The notes: generated from the letters alone by a model not told the origin. Numbered from the stretch's first letter, positions 26,177-34,869 are shown. The stretch is DNA of 64,000 nt from Trebonia sp963737285 (GCA_963737285.1 CAVTRT010000002.1:806001-870000), one strand, 5' to 3'. A program made the numbers and translations.

Positions 26177-26708
26177 ATGAATGAGGAACGCCCTCGGGCC
26201 AACGGCCACCATGGACCTGCGGCTCGGCTCAGCGACCTCGATGACGAGCAACTGCTTGCGGCGCTCCGCCAGCTGCTGAGCGTGTCCGACCCGCCTCCAT
26301 CGTGGTGCGTTGACCTCGCGAAAGACAGTTTCTTCCTGCGAACGGCCGACGCGGAGCTCGCCGCCCTCAGCGAGGATTCGGGACTCGCCGGGGCGACCGT
26401 AACCAGGTCCGCCGACACTCGGGCAGGTACCGCGCCGCGGTACGCGGTCTTCGACGCCGACAGCCTGAGCGTCGAGATCGAGGTGCAGCCCTGGCTCGCG
26501 ATCAGGCTCGTGGCAGTTGCTCGGCCAGCTTTTGCCTCCCGGGGCGGCCACGGTCAGGGTGCGACGGCATCCGGACGACCACGCTAGGGTGGCAGCCGAT
26601 GACCTGGGCCGCTTCATGATTGAACAGTTGCTCCCCGGACCGCTCAGCCTGGCGGTTGAGGTCGAGGGCAGGCAGCCCGTCGTCACCGAGTGGATCACCG
26701 TCGGCTAG
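26177..26708 (+). CDS. Third protein of the CHAT-sigma operon (frameshifted), function unknown
   Basis: The ATG at 26177 follows an AGGAG site. The first frame gives an acidic protein with SDLDDEQLLAALRQLL, PSWCVDLAKDSFFLRTADAELA and LSVEIEVQPW, then degenerates. The +1 frame immediately continues with GQLLPPGAATVRVR, then DDLGRFMIEQLLPGPLSLAVEV and the ending VVTEWITVG with a stop at 26708. The two halves read as one roughly 175-residue protein broken by an indel between about 26500 and 26517. I recognise no named domain. Its place just after the sigma factor suggests a regulator or a substrate of the protease. Confidence 0.65.
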
Positions 26709-26887
26709 TGCCGCCGACACTCGGTGACCACGACCTGCGGGTCGTCGGTCTCCCCGACGAGGGCCTCAACTCCCTCGACAGCGAGCAACTCCCGGCCGGA
26801 GCCGAAGTGGGACTGATGCAGCGGCGCCAGCGGTGCCGGACGGTATTGGCGCGCTGCGCGGATCGAGTCGGCTTAACTGATGCGGCT

Positions 26888-27000
26888 GCGCCAGCGAGCC
26901 CCGGCAATGAGAGCTCGGCCGCGCCAGCGAGCCCCGGCAATAAGAGCTCGGCTGCGCCAGCGAGCCCCGGCAATAAGAGCTCGGCCGCGTCAGCGACTCA
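26888..27000. repeat. 33-bp tandem repeat with CGCCAGCGAGC core
   Basis: Three 33-bp units (26888-26920, 26921-26953, 26954-26986) and a partial fourth each begin GCGCCAGCGAGCCCCGGCAA and end in AGCTCGGC. The 11-base core is the same as in the larger array at 33319-33589. It lies in the convergent gap between the CHAT operon and rsmB. The plus strand is open through it, but I do not believe it is translated. Confidence 0.9.
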
Positions 27001-27062
27001 GGACGGGCACGGCCGCGATAGCGGGTTGGCCTTCGATGAGGACGGGCGATAGGTGGTGCCAG

Positions 27063-28598
27063 TCAGCTGGCTCGCCGCAACAGGGCGACGAAGATCGCGT
27101 CGGTGCCGTGGCGGTGCGTCCAGAACTGGGCGAACCGGGGGTCCGCCGCTGCTGGCAGGCCCGGCACGCTGGGCAGCAGCGCGGGAGCGTCCAGGATCTC
27201 GATATCGCCGCTTGTAGAGCCGACCACGTCGAGCACGACCTCGGTGGTCTCGGCCGGGGCTGGGGAGCAGGTCACGTACGCCACCACTCCCCCGGCCCGG
27301 ATGGCGGCGACAGCCGACCGCAGCAGCGTGCGCTGCAGCTGCCCGAGGCCCCGCAGGCTGTCCGGGGACTTGCGCCAGCGCGCCTCCGGGCGGCGGCGCA
27401 ACGCTCCCAGCCCGGTGCACGGCACGTCGAGGAGGACCCGCTCGAAGCGGCGCTGGCGCCAGGCCGGCTGCTGGCCATCCGCGATGATCACGCTAGTGGC
27501 CTCATCCACCGCCGACGCGACCAGGCGTGCGCGGTGCGGGTGCACCTCGGCGGCCACGAGCCGCGCACCGTCCTGCGCTGCCAGTCCGGCCAGCATCCGC
27601 GCCTTGCCGCCGGGTCCCGCGCACATGTCCAGCCATGCGGGTGCCGCGATGGGAACCCCGGATGGGCGGGGATCCAGTGACGGTTGCGGGGATGGAATGA
27701 CCGGGGAGCGGGCGAGCAGGATGGCAGCCAGCTGGCTTGCCTCATCCTGAACCGCCGCGTCGCCATCAGCCACCAAGCCGGCGGGGTCACCGCCGGCCAG
27801 CGTGAAGCCATACGGCGACCACCGGGACGGCTCGGCCCCCTCGGGCAGCACCTCGTCGCGGTCGGCGGCCCCGGGCCGGACCGCCAGCGTCACGCGGGGC
27901 CGCGCGTTGCCCGCCGCGAGAGCGGCCTCCACCTCGGCCTCAACCTCAGCACCGAAAGCACCAGCACCGAAAGCACCAGCACCAGCACCAGCACCGAAGG
28001 CACCGGCACCGGCACCGGCACCGCCGAGCGCGTCACGGTAAGCGGCGACGATCCACCGCGGGTAGGAGTACCGCACGGCCAGGTACCCGTCGCGATCGTC
28101 GGCTGGCGACGGGGCGGCGATTGGCAGCCACTGCTCCAGGTCCCGGGTGGCGACCCGGCGCAGCACGGCGTTCACGTAGCCAGAAGCCCCCGGCCCGGCC
28201 ACGTCCTTAGCCAGGTCGACCGACGTGGCGACCGCCGCGTGGCTGCCAACCCTGGTGGCGAGCAACTGATGGGCACCGATCCGCAGGACCAGGAGCACCG
28301 GCAGGTCGAGCCGGTCCAGCGGCCGGTCGCTGCAGGCCGCGAGGACCGCGTCATAGGTCCCCTGGCCGCGCAGCGTCCCGTAGGCAAGCTCCGTCGCGAG
28401 GGCCGCGTCCCGGCCGGCGATCCCCCGGTCGGCGAGTAGCCTCGGCAGCAGCAGGTTGGCGTACGCGTCCCGGTCAGCGACCGCCTCAAGCACGTCATAG
28501 GCGACGCGGCGGGACGGATCGCTGCGGTAGCGATGTTCCCGGCCGCGCTGCGGCCGCCGGGGATCGGTGGCGCGTGAAGCTCCGCGGGCCGACGCCAT
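27063..28598 (-). CDS. rsmB: 16S rRNA (cytosine(967)-C(5))-methyltransferase
   Basis: RsmB methylates C967 of 16S rRNA with SAM. An N-terminal NusB-like domain (about 25-165) is followed by a Rossmann methyltransferase (about 300-511). The two conserved cysteines are C394 (DVPCTGLGALRRRPEARW) and C444 (YVTCS, nucleophile). Between the domains is an unusual Gly/Ala/Phe-rich stretch encoded by a GCACC-type microsatellite (27947-28023). Its ATG overlaps the fmt stop (TAATG), so it is translationally coupled to fmt. Confidence 0.93.
   Translation of the reverse strand: MASARGASRATDPRRPQRGREHRYRSDPSRRVAYDVLEAVADRDAYANLLLPRLLADRGIAGRDAALATELAYGTLRGQGTYDAVLAACSDRPLDRLDLPVLLVLRIGAHQLLATRVGSHAAVATSVDLAKDVAGPGASGYVNAVLRRVATRDLEQWLPIAAPSPADDRDGYLAVRYSYPRWIVAAYRDALGGAGAGAGAFGAGAGAGAFGAGAFGAEVEAEVEAALAAGNARPRVTLAVRPGAADRDEVLPEGAEPSRWSPYGFTLAGGDPAGLVADGDAAVQDEASQLAAILLARSPVIPSPQPSLDPRPSGVPIAAPAWLDMCAGPGGKARMLAGLAAQDGARLVAAEVHPHRARLVASAVDEATSVIIADGQQPAWRQRRFERVLLDVPCTGLGALRRRPEARWRKSPDSLRGLGQLQRTLLRSAVAAIRAGGVVAYVTCSPAPAETTEVVLDVVGSTSGDIEILDAPALLPSVPGLPAAADPRFAQFWTHRHGTDAIFVALLRRAS
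27947..28023 (-). repeat. In-frame microsatellite in the rsmB linker
   Basis: Iterated AGCACC, AGCACCGAAAGC and GGCACC units encode alternating Gly-Ala with occasional Phe in the linker between the NusB-like and catalytic domains of RsmB. Unit number probably varies between strains. The reading frame is kept. Confidence 0.85.
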
Positions 28599-29551
28599 TA
28601 GCCCAGCCCGATCCGGGAGTCGTGCAGGCCACGGACCCAGTCGGCGGCGGGCATCCGGCGCTTGCCGGGCGGCTGGACATCCCCGAGCCGCACGGGCCGT
28701 GAGCCGGTGCCCGCGTACACGGCACCACGAGTCACGTGAAGCTCACCAGGCGCGAGAGCCACCTCGGCTGAGTCGGCCGGGAACGCCGGCGCTCCGGGGG
28801 AAGGCAGGGAGACTGGCCACAGCTTGAGGCGGCCGCCGTCGAACTCCGTCCACGCCCCGGGCTCGGGAGTGCAGGCGCGGATCACGCGGCTGATGAGGTG
28901 GGCGGGCAGCTTCCAGTCGACGCGGGCATCGGCCGGGCTGACCTTGGGCGCGAAGCTGACGCCCTGCGCTGGCTGTGGCTCGGCGCGCAGCGTCCCGTCC
29001 TCGATGCCGTCTAGCGTGGCGACCAGCAGCTGCGCCCCGGACGCCGCGATCCGGCCGAGCAGGTCTCCGGACGTGTCCGCTGGCCCGATCGGCTCGGTCA
29101 CCATGCCGTACACCGGCCCGGCGTCCATTTCCGCCACGAGGCGGAACGTTGTCGCGCCCGTGATGTCGTCGCCGTGCAGCAGGGCGTGCTGGACCGGGGC
29201 CGCACCGCGCCAGGCCGGCAGCAGCGAAAAGTGCAGGTTGACCCACCCATGGCGGGGAATGTCCAGGGCGTCAGCCGGGAGCAGGGCGCCGTAGGCGGTG
29301 ACCGGGCAGCAGTCTGGGGCGATCTCGCGCAGTCGCGCCAGGAAGTCCGGCTCGCGTGGCCGGGCCGGCGTCAGGACCTCAAGACCGTTCTCTCGTGCCA
29401 GAACGGACACATCCGACGGCTCCACCCTCCTGCCCCGTCCCGCAGGGGCGTCAGGCCGCGTCACGACCGCTGCCACCTCATGACGGGACGCGAGCAGCGC
29501 CCGCAGTGATGTCACCGCGACTTCCGGTGTCCCCGCGAAGACCAGACGCAA
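28598..29551 (-). CDS. fmt: Methionyl-tRNA formyltransferase
   Basis: Fmt formylates initiator Met-tRNA using 10-formyltetrahydrofolate. The MRLVFAGTPEVAV N-terminus, the HFSLLPAWRGAAPVQ motif (formyl-THF site, with the catalytic Asn and His just before it) and the C-terminal OB domain are present. At 317 residues it is full length. It lies between def and rsmB in the usual def-fmt-rsmB order and is co-transcribed on the minus strand. Confidence 0.96.
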   Translation of the reverse strand: MRLVFAGTPEVAVTSLRALLASRHEVAAVVTRPDAPAGRGRRVEPSDVSVLARENGLEVLTPARPREPDFLARLREIAPDCCPVTAYGALLPADALDIPRHGWVNLHFSLLPAWRGAAPVQHALLHGDDITGATTFRLVAEMDAGPVYGMVTEPIGPADTSGDLLGRIAASGAQLLVATLDGIEDGTLRAEPQPAQGVSFAPKVSPADARVDWKLPAHLISRVIRACTPEPGAWTEFDGGRLKLWPVSLPSPGAPAFPADSAEVALAPGELHVTRGAVYAGTGSRPVRLGDVQPPGKRRMPAADWVRGLHDSRIGLG

Positions 29552-29639
29552 CGCCCGTAGCCCCCTTGTGATAATGCCTGTGGTTACCTGAAGGACTCTG
29601 TGGTTGCCTGAAGAGCCCGTATTTTCTAGCAGCTTCGTG

Positions 29640-30188
29640 CTAGGAGATCCGCTGAGTGGAGTGCGGCGAGAGCCTGACCTCCCGGACGGGGTCGCCGTAC
29701 CACTCGGCTTCCCTGATGGCCTTCATGGCGAGCTTGCGCTGCTTGGCGTCCATCCGGTCGACGAACAGGATGCCGTCGAGGTGATCTGTCTCGTGCTGGA
29801 CGCAGCGTGCCAGCAGTTCCGCGCCCTCGATCGTGATCGGCTCGCCGTGCATGTCGAAGCCCTTGGCGATGACGCGCGGGGCACGGGGCGTCGGGAACTG
29901 CAGGCCAGGCAGCGACAGGCAGCCCTCGTCGTCGGATTCCTCCTCGCCGGACAGGTCGAGTACCGGGTTGATCAGGTGGCCGTGCTCGCCCTCGTCATCG
30001 CCCACGTGGAAGGTGAACACCCGCAGGGACACGCCGATCTGAGGCGCGGCAAGACCCACGCCGGGCGCGTCCAGCATGGTCTCGGCGAGGTCTTCGACCA
30101 GCTTTCGCAGCTCGCGGTCGAAGTCGACCACCGGCTCCGCCGGGGTGCGCAGCACCGGGTCACCAAATAGCCGGATAGGCCTGAGCAC
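29640..30188 (-). CDS. def: Peptide deformylase
   Basis: This enzyme removes the N-formyl group from nascent proteins. All three signature motifs are present: GVGLAAPQIG (43-52), EGCLSL with metal ligand C90, and QHETDHLDG with ligands H132 and H136 and catalytic E133. Length 182 fits the family. It sits directly upstream of fmt, its functional counterpart. Confidence 0.96.
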   Translation of the reverse strand: MLRPIRLFGDPVLRTPAEPVVDFDRELRKLVEDLAETMLDAPGVGLAAPQIGVSLRVFTFHVGDDEGEHGHLINPVLDLSGEEESDDEGCLSLPGLQFPTPRAPRVIAKGFDMHGEPITIEGAELLARCVQHETDHLDGILFVDRMDAKQRKLAMKAIREAEWYGDPVREVRLSPHSTQRIS

Positions 30189-30306
30189 GAGCGTTCCTCC
30201 AGGTTGCGTTTAGCTAAAGTCTATTCGCTGGCTCAAATCGGGCTGCCCCTGCTTAGCCCTGCCACGATCGGCACGCATCGATCAGCACGCCTGCGCCGGC
30301 CGCGCG

Positions 30307-32496
30307 TCAGATCAGCTCCGCCGGGTCTAGTTGCACCCGGGCGCCGCCGCCTTCCTTGCGCGCGCTGCGGGCGGCCTGCGCCGCGTGCAGCGCTTTCGCC
30401 AGCGCCAGCCCGTCTGCTCTGGGAACCCTCAGCAGCGCCCGGACCTGCTCTGGCTCCCCCGCAGGGCCGGCGTGCTCGACCGGGACCGGGCCCAGCACTT
30501 CCAGCCGCTCGCCGGCATCGGGCACCCCGGCCAGCAGGCTCGCCACGGCGTCCGCCTCGCCCGTTACGGACGCCATTCGCACGGTAGGCGGAAATGCGAG
30601 GGGCAGGCGATCGGTGAGGGCGCGTTCGGCAAAGGTGCAAGGGTCCCATCGGATCAGGGCCTGCACGACGGGAAGCGAGGCGTCGGCATGGACGAGGACG
30701 GTGCCCTCGGCGCGGACCAGGGCGGCGGCGGCCATCCAGCGCCGCAGCGCCTCCTCCTCGCTGCGCAGGCTCTGGCGTGCCAGCAGCGCCCAGCCGTCAA
30801 GCAGCAAGGCGGCCGCGTACGGGGCCAGTGGCTCCGCGCCGGGGGTGGCGATAATCAGCGCCGGCTCGTCTGGGACCGCAGGCAGCACCGCCTGGCCGCC
30901 CGAAGTGCGGACCTTGGTGCCGGGGAAGGCCCGGCCGAGTTCCTCGGCGGTGCGGGTGGCACCGATGGCGATCGCGCGCAGCTGGCCGAAGCCGCACTGC
31001 TGGCAGGCCCAGCCGCCCGCCAGCCCTCCGCACCAGCCGCAGTCCGGCACCTCCTTGGCGCCGGAGACCCTCAGCGGGCCACCACAAGCAGCGCACCTGG
31101 CCTTCGCCCGGCAGCGCGCGCAGGCGATGGCGGCCAGGTACCCTCGCCTGGGCACCTGAACGAGAACTGGACTGCCACTGGCAAGGCCGGCGCGCACCGT
31201 CCGCAGCGCCAGGCTGGGCAGCCGCGCGGTGGTCGCGGCGGCGTCCCGGCTGAGCTCGTACTCGTCGGCCGCCACCCGGACGGTCGGTGCCACCGCCCGA
31301 ATCGTTGCCCGCTCGGGTACCAGGTCCCGCGCCCAGCCCGAGGAGACCAGCTGGGCCAGCTCCGGCGTCCGGGCGAACCCGCCGATCAGCGCCGCAGCCC
31401 CTGCCCGGTGGGCGCGCAGGGCGAGGACCTCGCGGGCGTTCGGGTACGGTGCGCGAGGCTCGGCGTGCAGATCATCCCCCTCATCCCACAAGACCACCAG
31501 GCCGAGGCTGGTAACGGGGGCGAACATGGCGGCCCGGGTCCCGGCGGCCACCATGACCTGCCCGCGCAGCACTGAGAGCCAGCGGCGGTACCGCTCGGCC
31601 GGCCCGAGGTCAGCGGTGAGGCAGACGTGGCACCGCCCCGCGCCATCGGCGCCAACAGGCTCAGGGCCGGTGGCGGCCGAGACGCTAGTGGCGCCGGCAG
31701 CTGGAACGGCGGCCAGTTCGGCGGCCAGTGCCGCGTCGACGCGGGCCAGGTCGCGGCTGTCCGGCACGACGACAAGGGCGCCTCGTCCGGCGCACACGGC
31801 GGCGGCGACGGCGACGGCGATCTCACGTGGCCAGGTATCACCGGGAAGAGCCGTCCACCCGGCCCGCACCGGGCGGCCGGCGGCGATCCCTGCGAGGAAC
31901 GCCGGCCCGGCCGGGTAGCGTGCCCATGGCCCCGGCATGGGGGCGTAACGGAGGTCTTCCCCAGCCCGGTAGGCGAGAGGGCCTAGGGGCCGGCTATTTG
32001 TGCCGGTTCCCCTGGGCGGGGGGGTGTTAGGGGGGCAGCCCCCCTGAGCCGGGGGCTCGACAGGGGGGCTGCCCCCCCGGGGAAATACCACCACCTTCTC
32101 AGTCGCGGCGTGGCGCGGGGGAATGGCCAGGCGCAGCACATCGGCCAGCGTGCCCGCGTACCGGTCGGCGACCGCTCTGGCCAGCCCGGCGATCTCTGGG
32201 GTCAGCACACGCTCAGGCGACACGACGCGATCCAGCCAGCTGAGCCGCCCTGGGTGGTCGCTGGCGTCTACCCGCTCGACCACGAAACCGTCAGCGAGCT
32301 GGCCTGCGAACCTGACCCGGACCCGGACGCCGGGCATGGCCTCGCCCGCGAGCCGCTCAGGGACCAGGTAGTCGAAGGGGCGGTCGAGGTGGGCGAGCGG
32401 CATGTCAACCGCTATCCGGGCGACTGGCCGGTCGGCGGCGGGACGCAGCGTCGGGGGATCTGCCTTTCGGATCGCCCGTGCCCTCGTCCCCGCCAT
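30307..32496 (-). CDS. priA: PriA-like primosomal protein N' (actinobacterial, helicase-inactive type)
   Basis: PriA restarts stalled replication forks. This 729-residue protein keeps the N-terminal DNA-binding domain (DMPLAHLDRPFDYLVPERL) and the cysteine clusters of the zinc site (CARC, CAACGG, CGWCGG, CQQC). The Walker A loop expected after the second domain is not recognisable (WTALPGDTWPREIA), as is known for actinobacterial PriA, so it should not unwind DNA by itself. An in-frame proline/glycine-rich insert around residues 140-165 is encoded by a long palindrome (32030-32077), which looks like a mobile repeat captured by the gene. Confidence 0.9.
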   Translation of the reverse strand: MAGTRARAIRKADPPTLRPAADRPVARIAVDMPLAHLDRPFDYLVPERLAGEAMPGVRVRVRFAGQLADGFVVERVDASDHPGRLSWLDRVVSPERVLTPEIAGLARAVADRYAGTLADVLRLAIPPRHAATEKVVVFPRGGSPPVEPPAQGGCPPNTPPPRGTGTNSRPLGPLAYRAGEDLRYAPMPGPWARYPAGPAFLAGIAAGRPVRAGWTALPGDTWPREIAVAVAAAVCAGRGALVVVPDSRDLARVDAALAAELAAVPAAGATSVSAATGPEPVGADGAGRCHVCLTADLGPAERYRRWLSVLRGQVMVAAGTRAAMFAPVTSLGLVVLWDEGDDLHAEPRAPYPNAREVLALRAHRAGAAALIGGFARTPELAQLVSSGWARDLVPERATIRAVAPTVRVAADEYELSRDAAATTARLPSLALRTVRAGLASGSPVLVQVPRRGYLAAIACARCRAKARCAACGGPLRVSGAKEVPDCGWCGGLAGGWACQQCGFGQLRAIAIGATRTAEELGRAFPGTKVRTSGGQAVLPAVPDEPALIIATPGAEPLAPYAAALLLDGWALLARQSLRSEEEALRRWMAAAALVRAEGTVLVHADASLPVVQALIRWDPCTFAERALTDRLPLAFPPTVRMASVTGEADAVASLLAGVPDAGERLEVLGPVPVEHAGPAGEPEQVRALLRVPRADGLALAKALHAAQAARSARKEGGGARVQLDPAELI
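32030..32077. repeat. Long GC palindrome inside priA
   Basis: Arms 32030-32046 and 32061-32077 are a perfect 17-bp inverted repeat (GGGGGGCAGCCCCCCTG and its complement), with a further small hairpin (GAGCC/GGCTC) in the loop. It is in frame within priA and encodes the Pro/Gly-rich insert. It looks like a REP-type element rather than original coding sequence. Confidence 0.9.
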
Positions 32497-32519
32497 CGTT
32501 CCGTTCTACCGCAGGACGC

Positions 32520-32564
32520 GGACGGCCGGGCACGGGTAGCCGCAATACCCGTGCCCGGCCGTCC
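32520..32564 (-). terminator. Hairpin terminator after the DUF397 gene
   Basis: Arms 32520-32538 and 32546-32564 form a perfect 19-bp stem with a 7-base loop, between the DUF397 stop and the priA start on the minus strand. There is no clear U-tract. Confidence 0.75.
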
Positions 32565-32597
32565 GGGGGCTTGTGTGCCCCCTGCGGAGTTGTGAGA

Positions 32598-32840
32598 CTA
32601 CCGGTAGTTGACCAGGTAGTCGAATTCGCCGGTGCGCACCGCGGTGACCAGCGCCCGAACAGCGCCGGCCGGGTAGATAAGCGCCGTGCCCCGCGGGTCG
32701 CGAGAGTTGCGCATGGCGATGGTGGCCTGGTCCAGGCGGGCGATCTCGACGCACGCGCCCTGCGAGTTGCTGCGCTGGCTCTTCTTCCAGGAAGCGCCGA
32801 CCAGCTGGGCAGCAGAGATCCCGTTGTGAATGTCCTGCAT
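32598..32840 (-). CDS. DUF397 domain-containing protein
   Basis: The 80-residue protein shows the DUF397 pattern: a WKKSQRSNSQGACVEIA block, then a VAMRNSRDP-like segment (here IAMRNSRDPRG), and AVRALVTAVRTGEFD at the end. The ATG at 32840 has AGGAGAT eight bases upstream. DUF397 proteins usually accompany an XRE-type regulator in actinomycetes and have been linked to developmental or antibiotic control. No such partner is adjacent, so this is an orphan copy. Confidence 0.88.
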   Translation of the reverse strand: MQDIHNGISAAQLVGASWKKSQRSNSQGACVEIARLDQATIAMRNSRDPRGTALIYPAGAVRALVTAVRTGEFDYLVNYR

Positions 32841-33318
32841 CGTTCTATCTCCTGACGCGATACGTTGTTCGCCGACTCGCACTGACCGCCTGGCCCGGTG
32901 TGGGACGTCGGTCGGGGTACGTTCGCTCCCGCCGGCTAGCGGACCCCGACAGCAGGAATCCTAGCGCATGCACGTGCATCGGCATGGGATTTAGCACGTC
33001 CAGACGCATACGCAAATTCATACGCATCTGCACAGTGCGTGTTTATCCTATGTGCACACCGTGAAGTTGTTATGTATCGTTCAGTAATCACTGCAGGTCC
33101 CAACTTCCCCAAGTTTGGACCGTTAAACGTGAACTACCGTAAAAACGAATGATCTTCTCATAAGACGCTGAACGCCCCTATTGGCATCATTCGGGACGAT
33201 ATACACCGTCTCTCGATTGGGCTGTTCGCTGAGGGCGATCACGCTCGCCGGGCCAGACCGAGGGTTGCGACGGTTGCGCGCGGTGCCGCATCGGGTCGTC
33301 ACAGTCCTGACGCGGCGA
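32841..33318. other. Spacer upstream of the DUF397 gene
   Basis: About 480 bases lack a convincing gene. The stretch 32960-33180 is much more AT-rich than the window average and rich in CGCAT and GCATG words (32960-33035). It probably contains the DUF397 promoter. Confidence 0.4.
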
Positions 33319-33589
33319 CGCCAGCGAGCTCATCCGGTTACGACGCGCCGACGCCAGCGAGCCGCGACCGCCCTGACGCGGCGACGCCAGCGAGCCGCCA
33401 TAGACAGCACGAACACGCCAGCGAGCTCATCCGGTTACGACGCGCCGACGCCAGCGAGCCGCGACCGCCCTGACGCGCCGACGCCAGCGAGCCGCCATAG
33501 ACAGCACGAACACGCCAGCGAGCTCATCCGGTTACGACGCGCCGACGCCAGCGAGCCGCGACCGCCCTGACGCGCCGACGCCAGCGAGC
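33319..33589. repeat. 97-bp tandem repeat built from a 32-bp CGCCAGCGAGC unit
   Basis: The 11-mer CGCCAGCGAGC occurs nine times at about 32-33 bp spacing. The interval sequences come in a fixed order of three (CTCATCCGGTTACGACG, CGCGACCGCCCTGACG, CGCCATAGACAGCACGAA), giving a 97-bp higher-order unit repeated nearly three times (phase marked by GAGCTCATCC at 33326, 33423 and 33520). It lies downstream of metK, beyond its terminator. The intervals repeat too, so this is a minisatellite, not CRISPR. Confidence 0.93.
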
Positions 33590-33630
33590 TCATTCCGTTT
33601 CGTTAGGAGATTGGGCTGAGGCAGCACAAA

Positions 33631-33666
33631 AGCGGCCGCGTGGCAGTTGCCTGCCACGCGGCCGCT
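33631..33666 (-). terminator. metK intrinsic terminator
   Basis: A perfect 16-bp GC-rich stem (33631-33646 with 33651-33666) has a four-base loop. On the minus strand it is followed by TTTTGTG. It lies 15 bases after the metK stop. Confidence 0.85.
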
Positions 33667-33681
33667 CGTGAGGGTGCTGAG

Positions 33682-34869
33682 CTACACGACGCTGCGCAAC
33701 TGCTCGGCCCGGTCGGTGCGCTCCCACGTGAAGTCGGACTCGGTGCGGCCGAAGTGACCGTAGGCGGCGGTCTGAGCGTAGATGGGGCGCAGCAGGTCGA
33801 GGCTGTCGATGATCGCCCGCGGCCGCAGGTCGAAGACCTGGGTGACCGCGTCCTGGATCTTCTCCACCGCGACCTTCTCGGTGCCGAAGCACTCCACGAA
33901 CAAGCCCACCGGGTCGGCCTTGCCGATCGCGTACGCGACCTGAGCCTCGCACCGGTCGGCCAGGCCCGCGGCAACGACGTTCTTGGCGACCCAGCGCATC
34001 GCGTAGGCCGCGCTGCGGTCGACCTTGGAGGGGTCCTTACCGGAGAAGGCCCCGCCGCCGTGCCGCGCGGCACCGCCGTAGGTGTCGATGATGATCTTGC
34101 GTCCGGTCAGTCCGGCGTCGCCCATCGGCCCGCCGATCTCGAACCGGCCGGTCGGGTTCACCAGCAGCCGGTAGCCCTCGGTGTCGATATCGAACTCGCC
34201 GAGCACGGGCTCGACCACGTAGTCCTTGATGTCTGGCGCGAGGAGTTCCTTGAGGTTGATGTCCGCGGCGTGCTGGCTGGAGACCACGACGGTGTCCAGC
34301 CGCACCGGGCGGCCATCGATGTACTCGACGGTCACCTGGGTCTTGCCGTCCGGTCGCAGGTACGGGACCGTACCGGACCGTCGCACCTCCGACAGCCGGC
34401 GAGCGAGCTTGTGCGCCATCATGATCGGCAGCGGCATCAGCTCCGCTGTCTCACGGCACGCGTAGCCGAACATGAGGCCCTGGTCGCCGGCGCCCTGCAA
34501 GTCGTACTCGTCCGCGCGACCGTCCTCGCGATGCTCCAGCGCGTTGTTGACGCCCTGGGCGATGTCCGCTGACTGCGAGCCGATCGAGACGGAGACGCCA
34601 CAGGACGCCCCGTCGTACCCCTTGGCCGAGGAGTCATAGCCGATCTGCAGGATCTTCTGCCGGATGATGCCGGGGATGTCCACGTACGTTCGGGTGGTCA
34701 CCTCGCCCGCCACGTGCACCTGGCCCGTAGTGATCAGGGTCTCCACCGCGACCCGGCTGCCGGGGTCGTCCTTGATCATGGAGTCCAAGATGGCGTCGCT
34801 GATCTGGTCCGCCATCTTGTCCGGATGGCCTTCCGTCACCGACTCTGAGGTAAACAGGCGCCGTGCCAC
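33682..34869 (-). CDS. metK: S-adenosylmethionine synthetase
   Basis: MetK makes SAM from ATP and methionine. I start at the GTG at 34869 (MARRLFTSESVTEGHPDK), which has GGAGA six bases upstream; the open frame above it shows no similarity. Signature segments are GAGDQGLMFGYA, the P-loop-like GGAARHGGGAFSGKDPSKVDRSAAY, and SVTEGHPDK near the N-terminus. At 395 residues it is complete. It feeds the RsmB methyltransferase among many others. Confidence 0.97.
   Translation of the reverse strand: MARRLFTSESVTEGHPDKMADQISDAILDSMIKDDPGSRVAVETLITTGQVHVAGEVTTRTYVDIPGIIRQKILQIGYDSSAKGYDGASCGVSVSIGSQSADIAQGVNNALEHREDGRADEYDLQGAGDQGLMFGYACRETAELMPLPIMMAHKLARRLSEVRRSGTVPYLRPDGKTQVTVEYIDGRPVRLDTVVVSSQHAADINLKELLAPDIKDYVVEPVLGEFDIDTEGYRLLVNPTGRFEIGGPMGDAGLTGRKIIIDTYGGAARHGGGAFSGKDPSKVDRSAAYAMRWVAKNVVAAGLADRCEAQVAYAIGKADPVGLFVECFGTEKVAVEKIQDAVTQVFDLRPRAIIDSLDLLRPIYAQTAAYGHFGRTESDFTWERTDRAEQLRSVV

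Noticed and set aside
26690..27052. Plus-strand frame through the 33-bp repeat
   Set aside because: Open only because the repeat unit is a multiple of three without stops. There is no domain or ribosome site.
32845..33033. Short Met-rich minus-strand frame
   Set aside because: It results from CGCAT/GCATG word repeats in a promoter-like region. No homology is recognisable.
33319..33589. Possible CRISPR array
   Set aside because: The intervals between the 11-mers themselves repeat in a fixed order of three, so there are no unique spacers, and no cas genes are near. It is a minisatellite.
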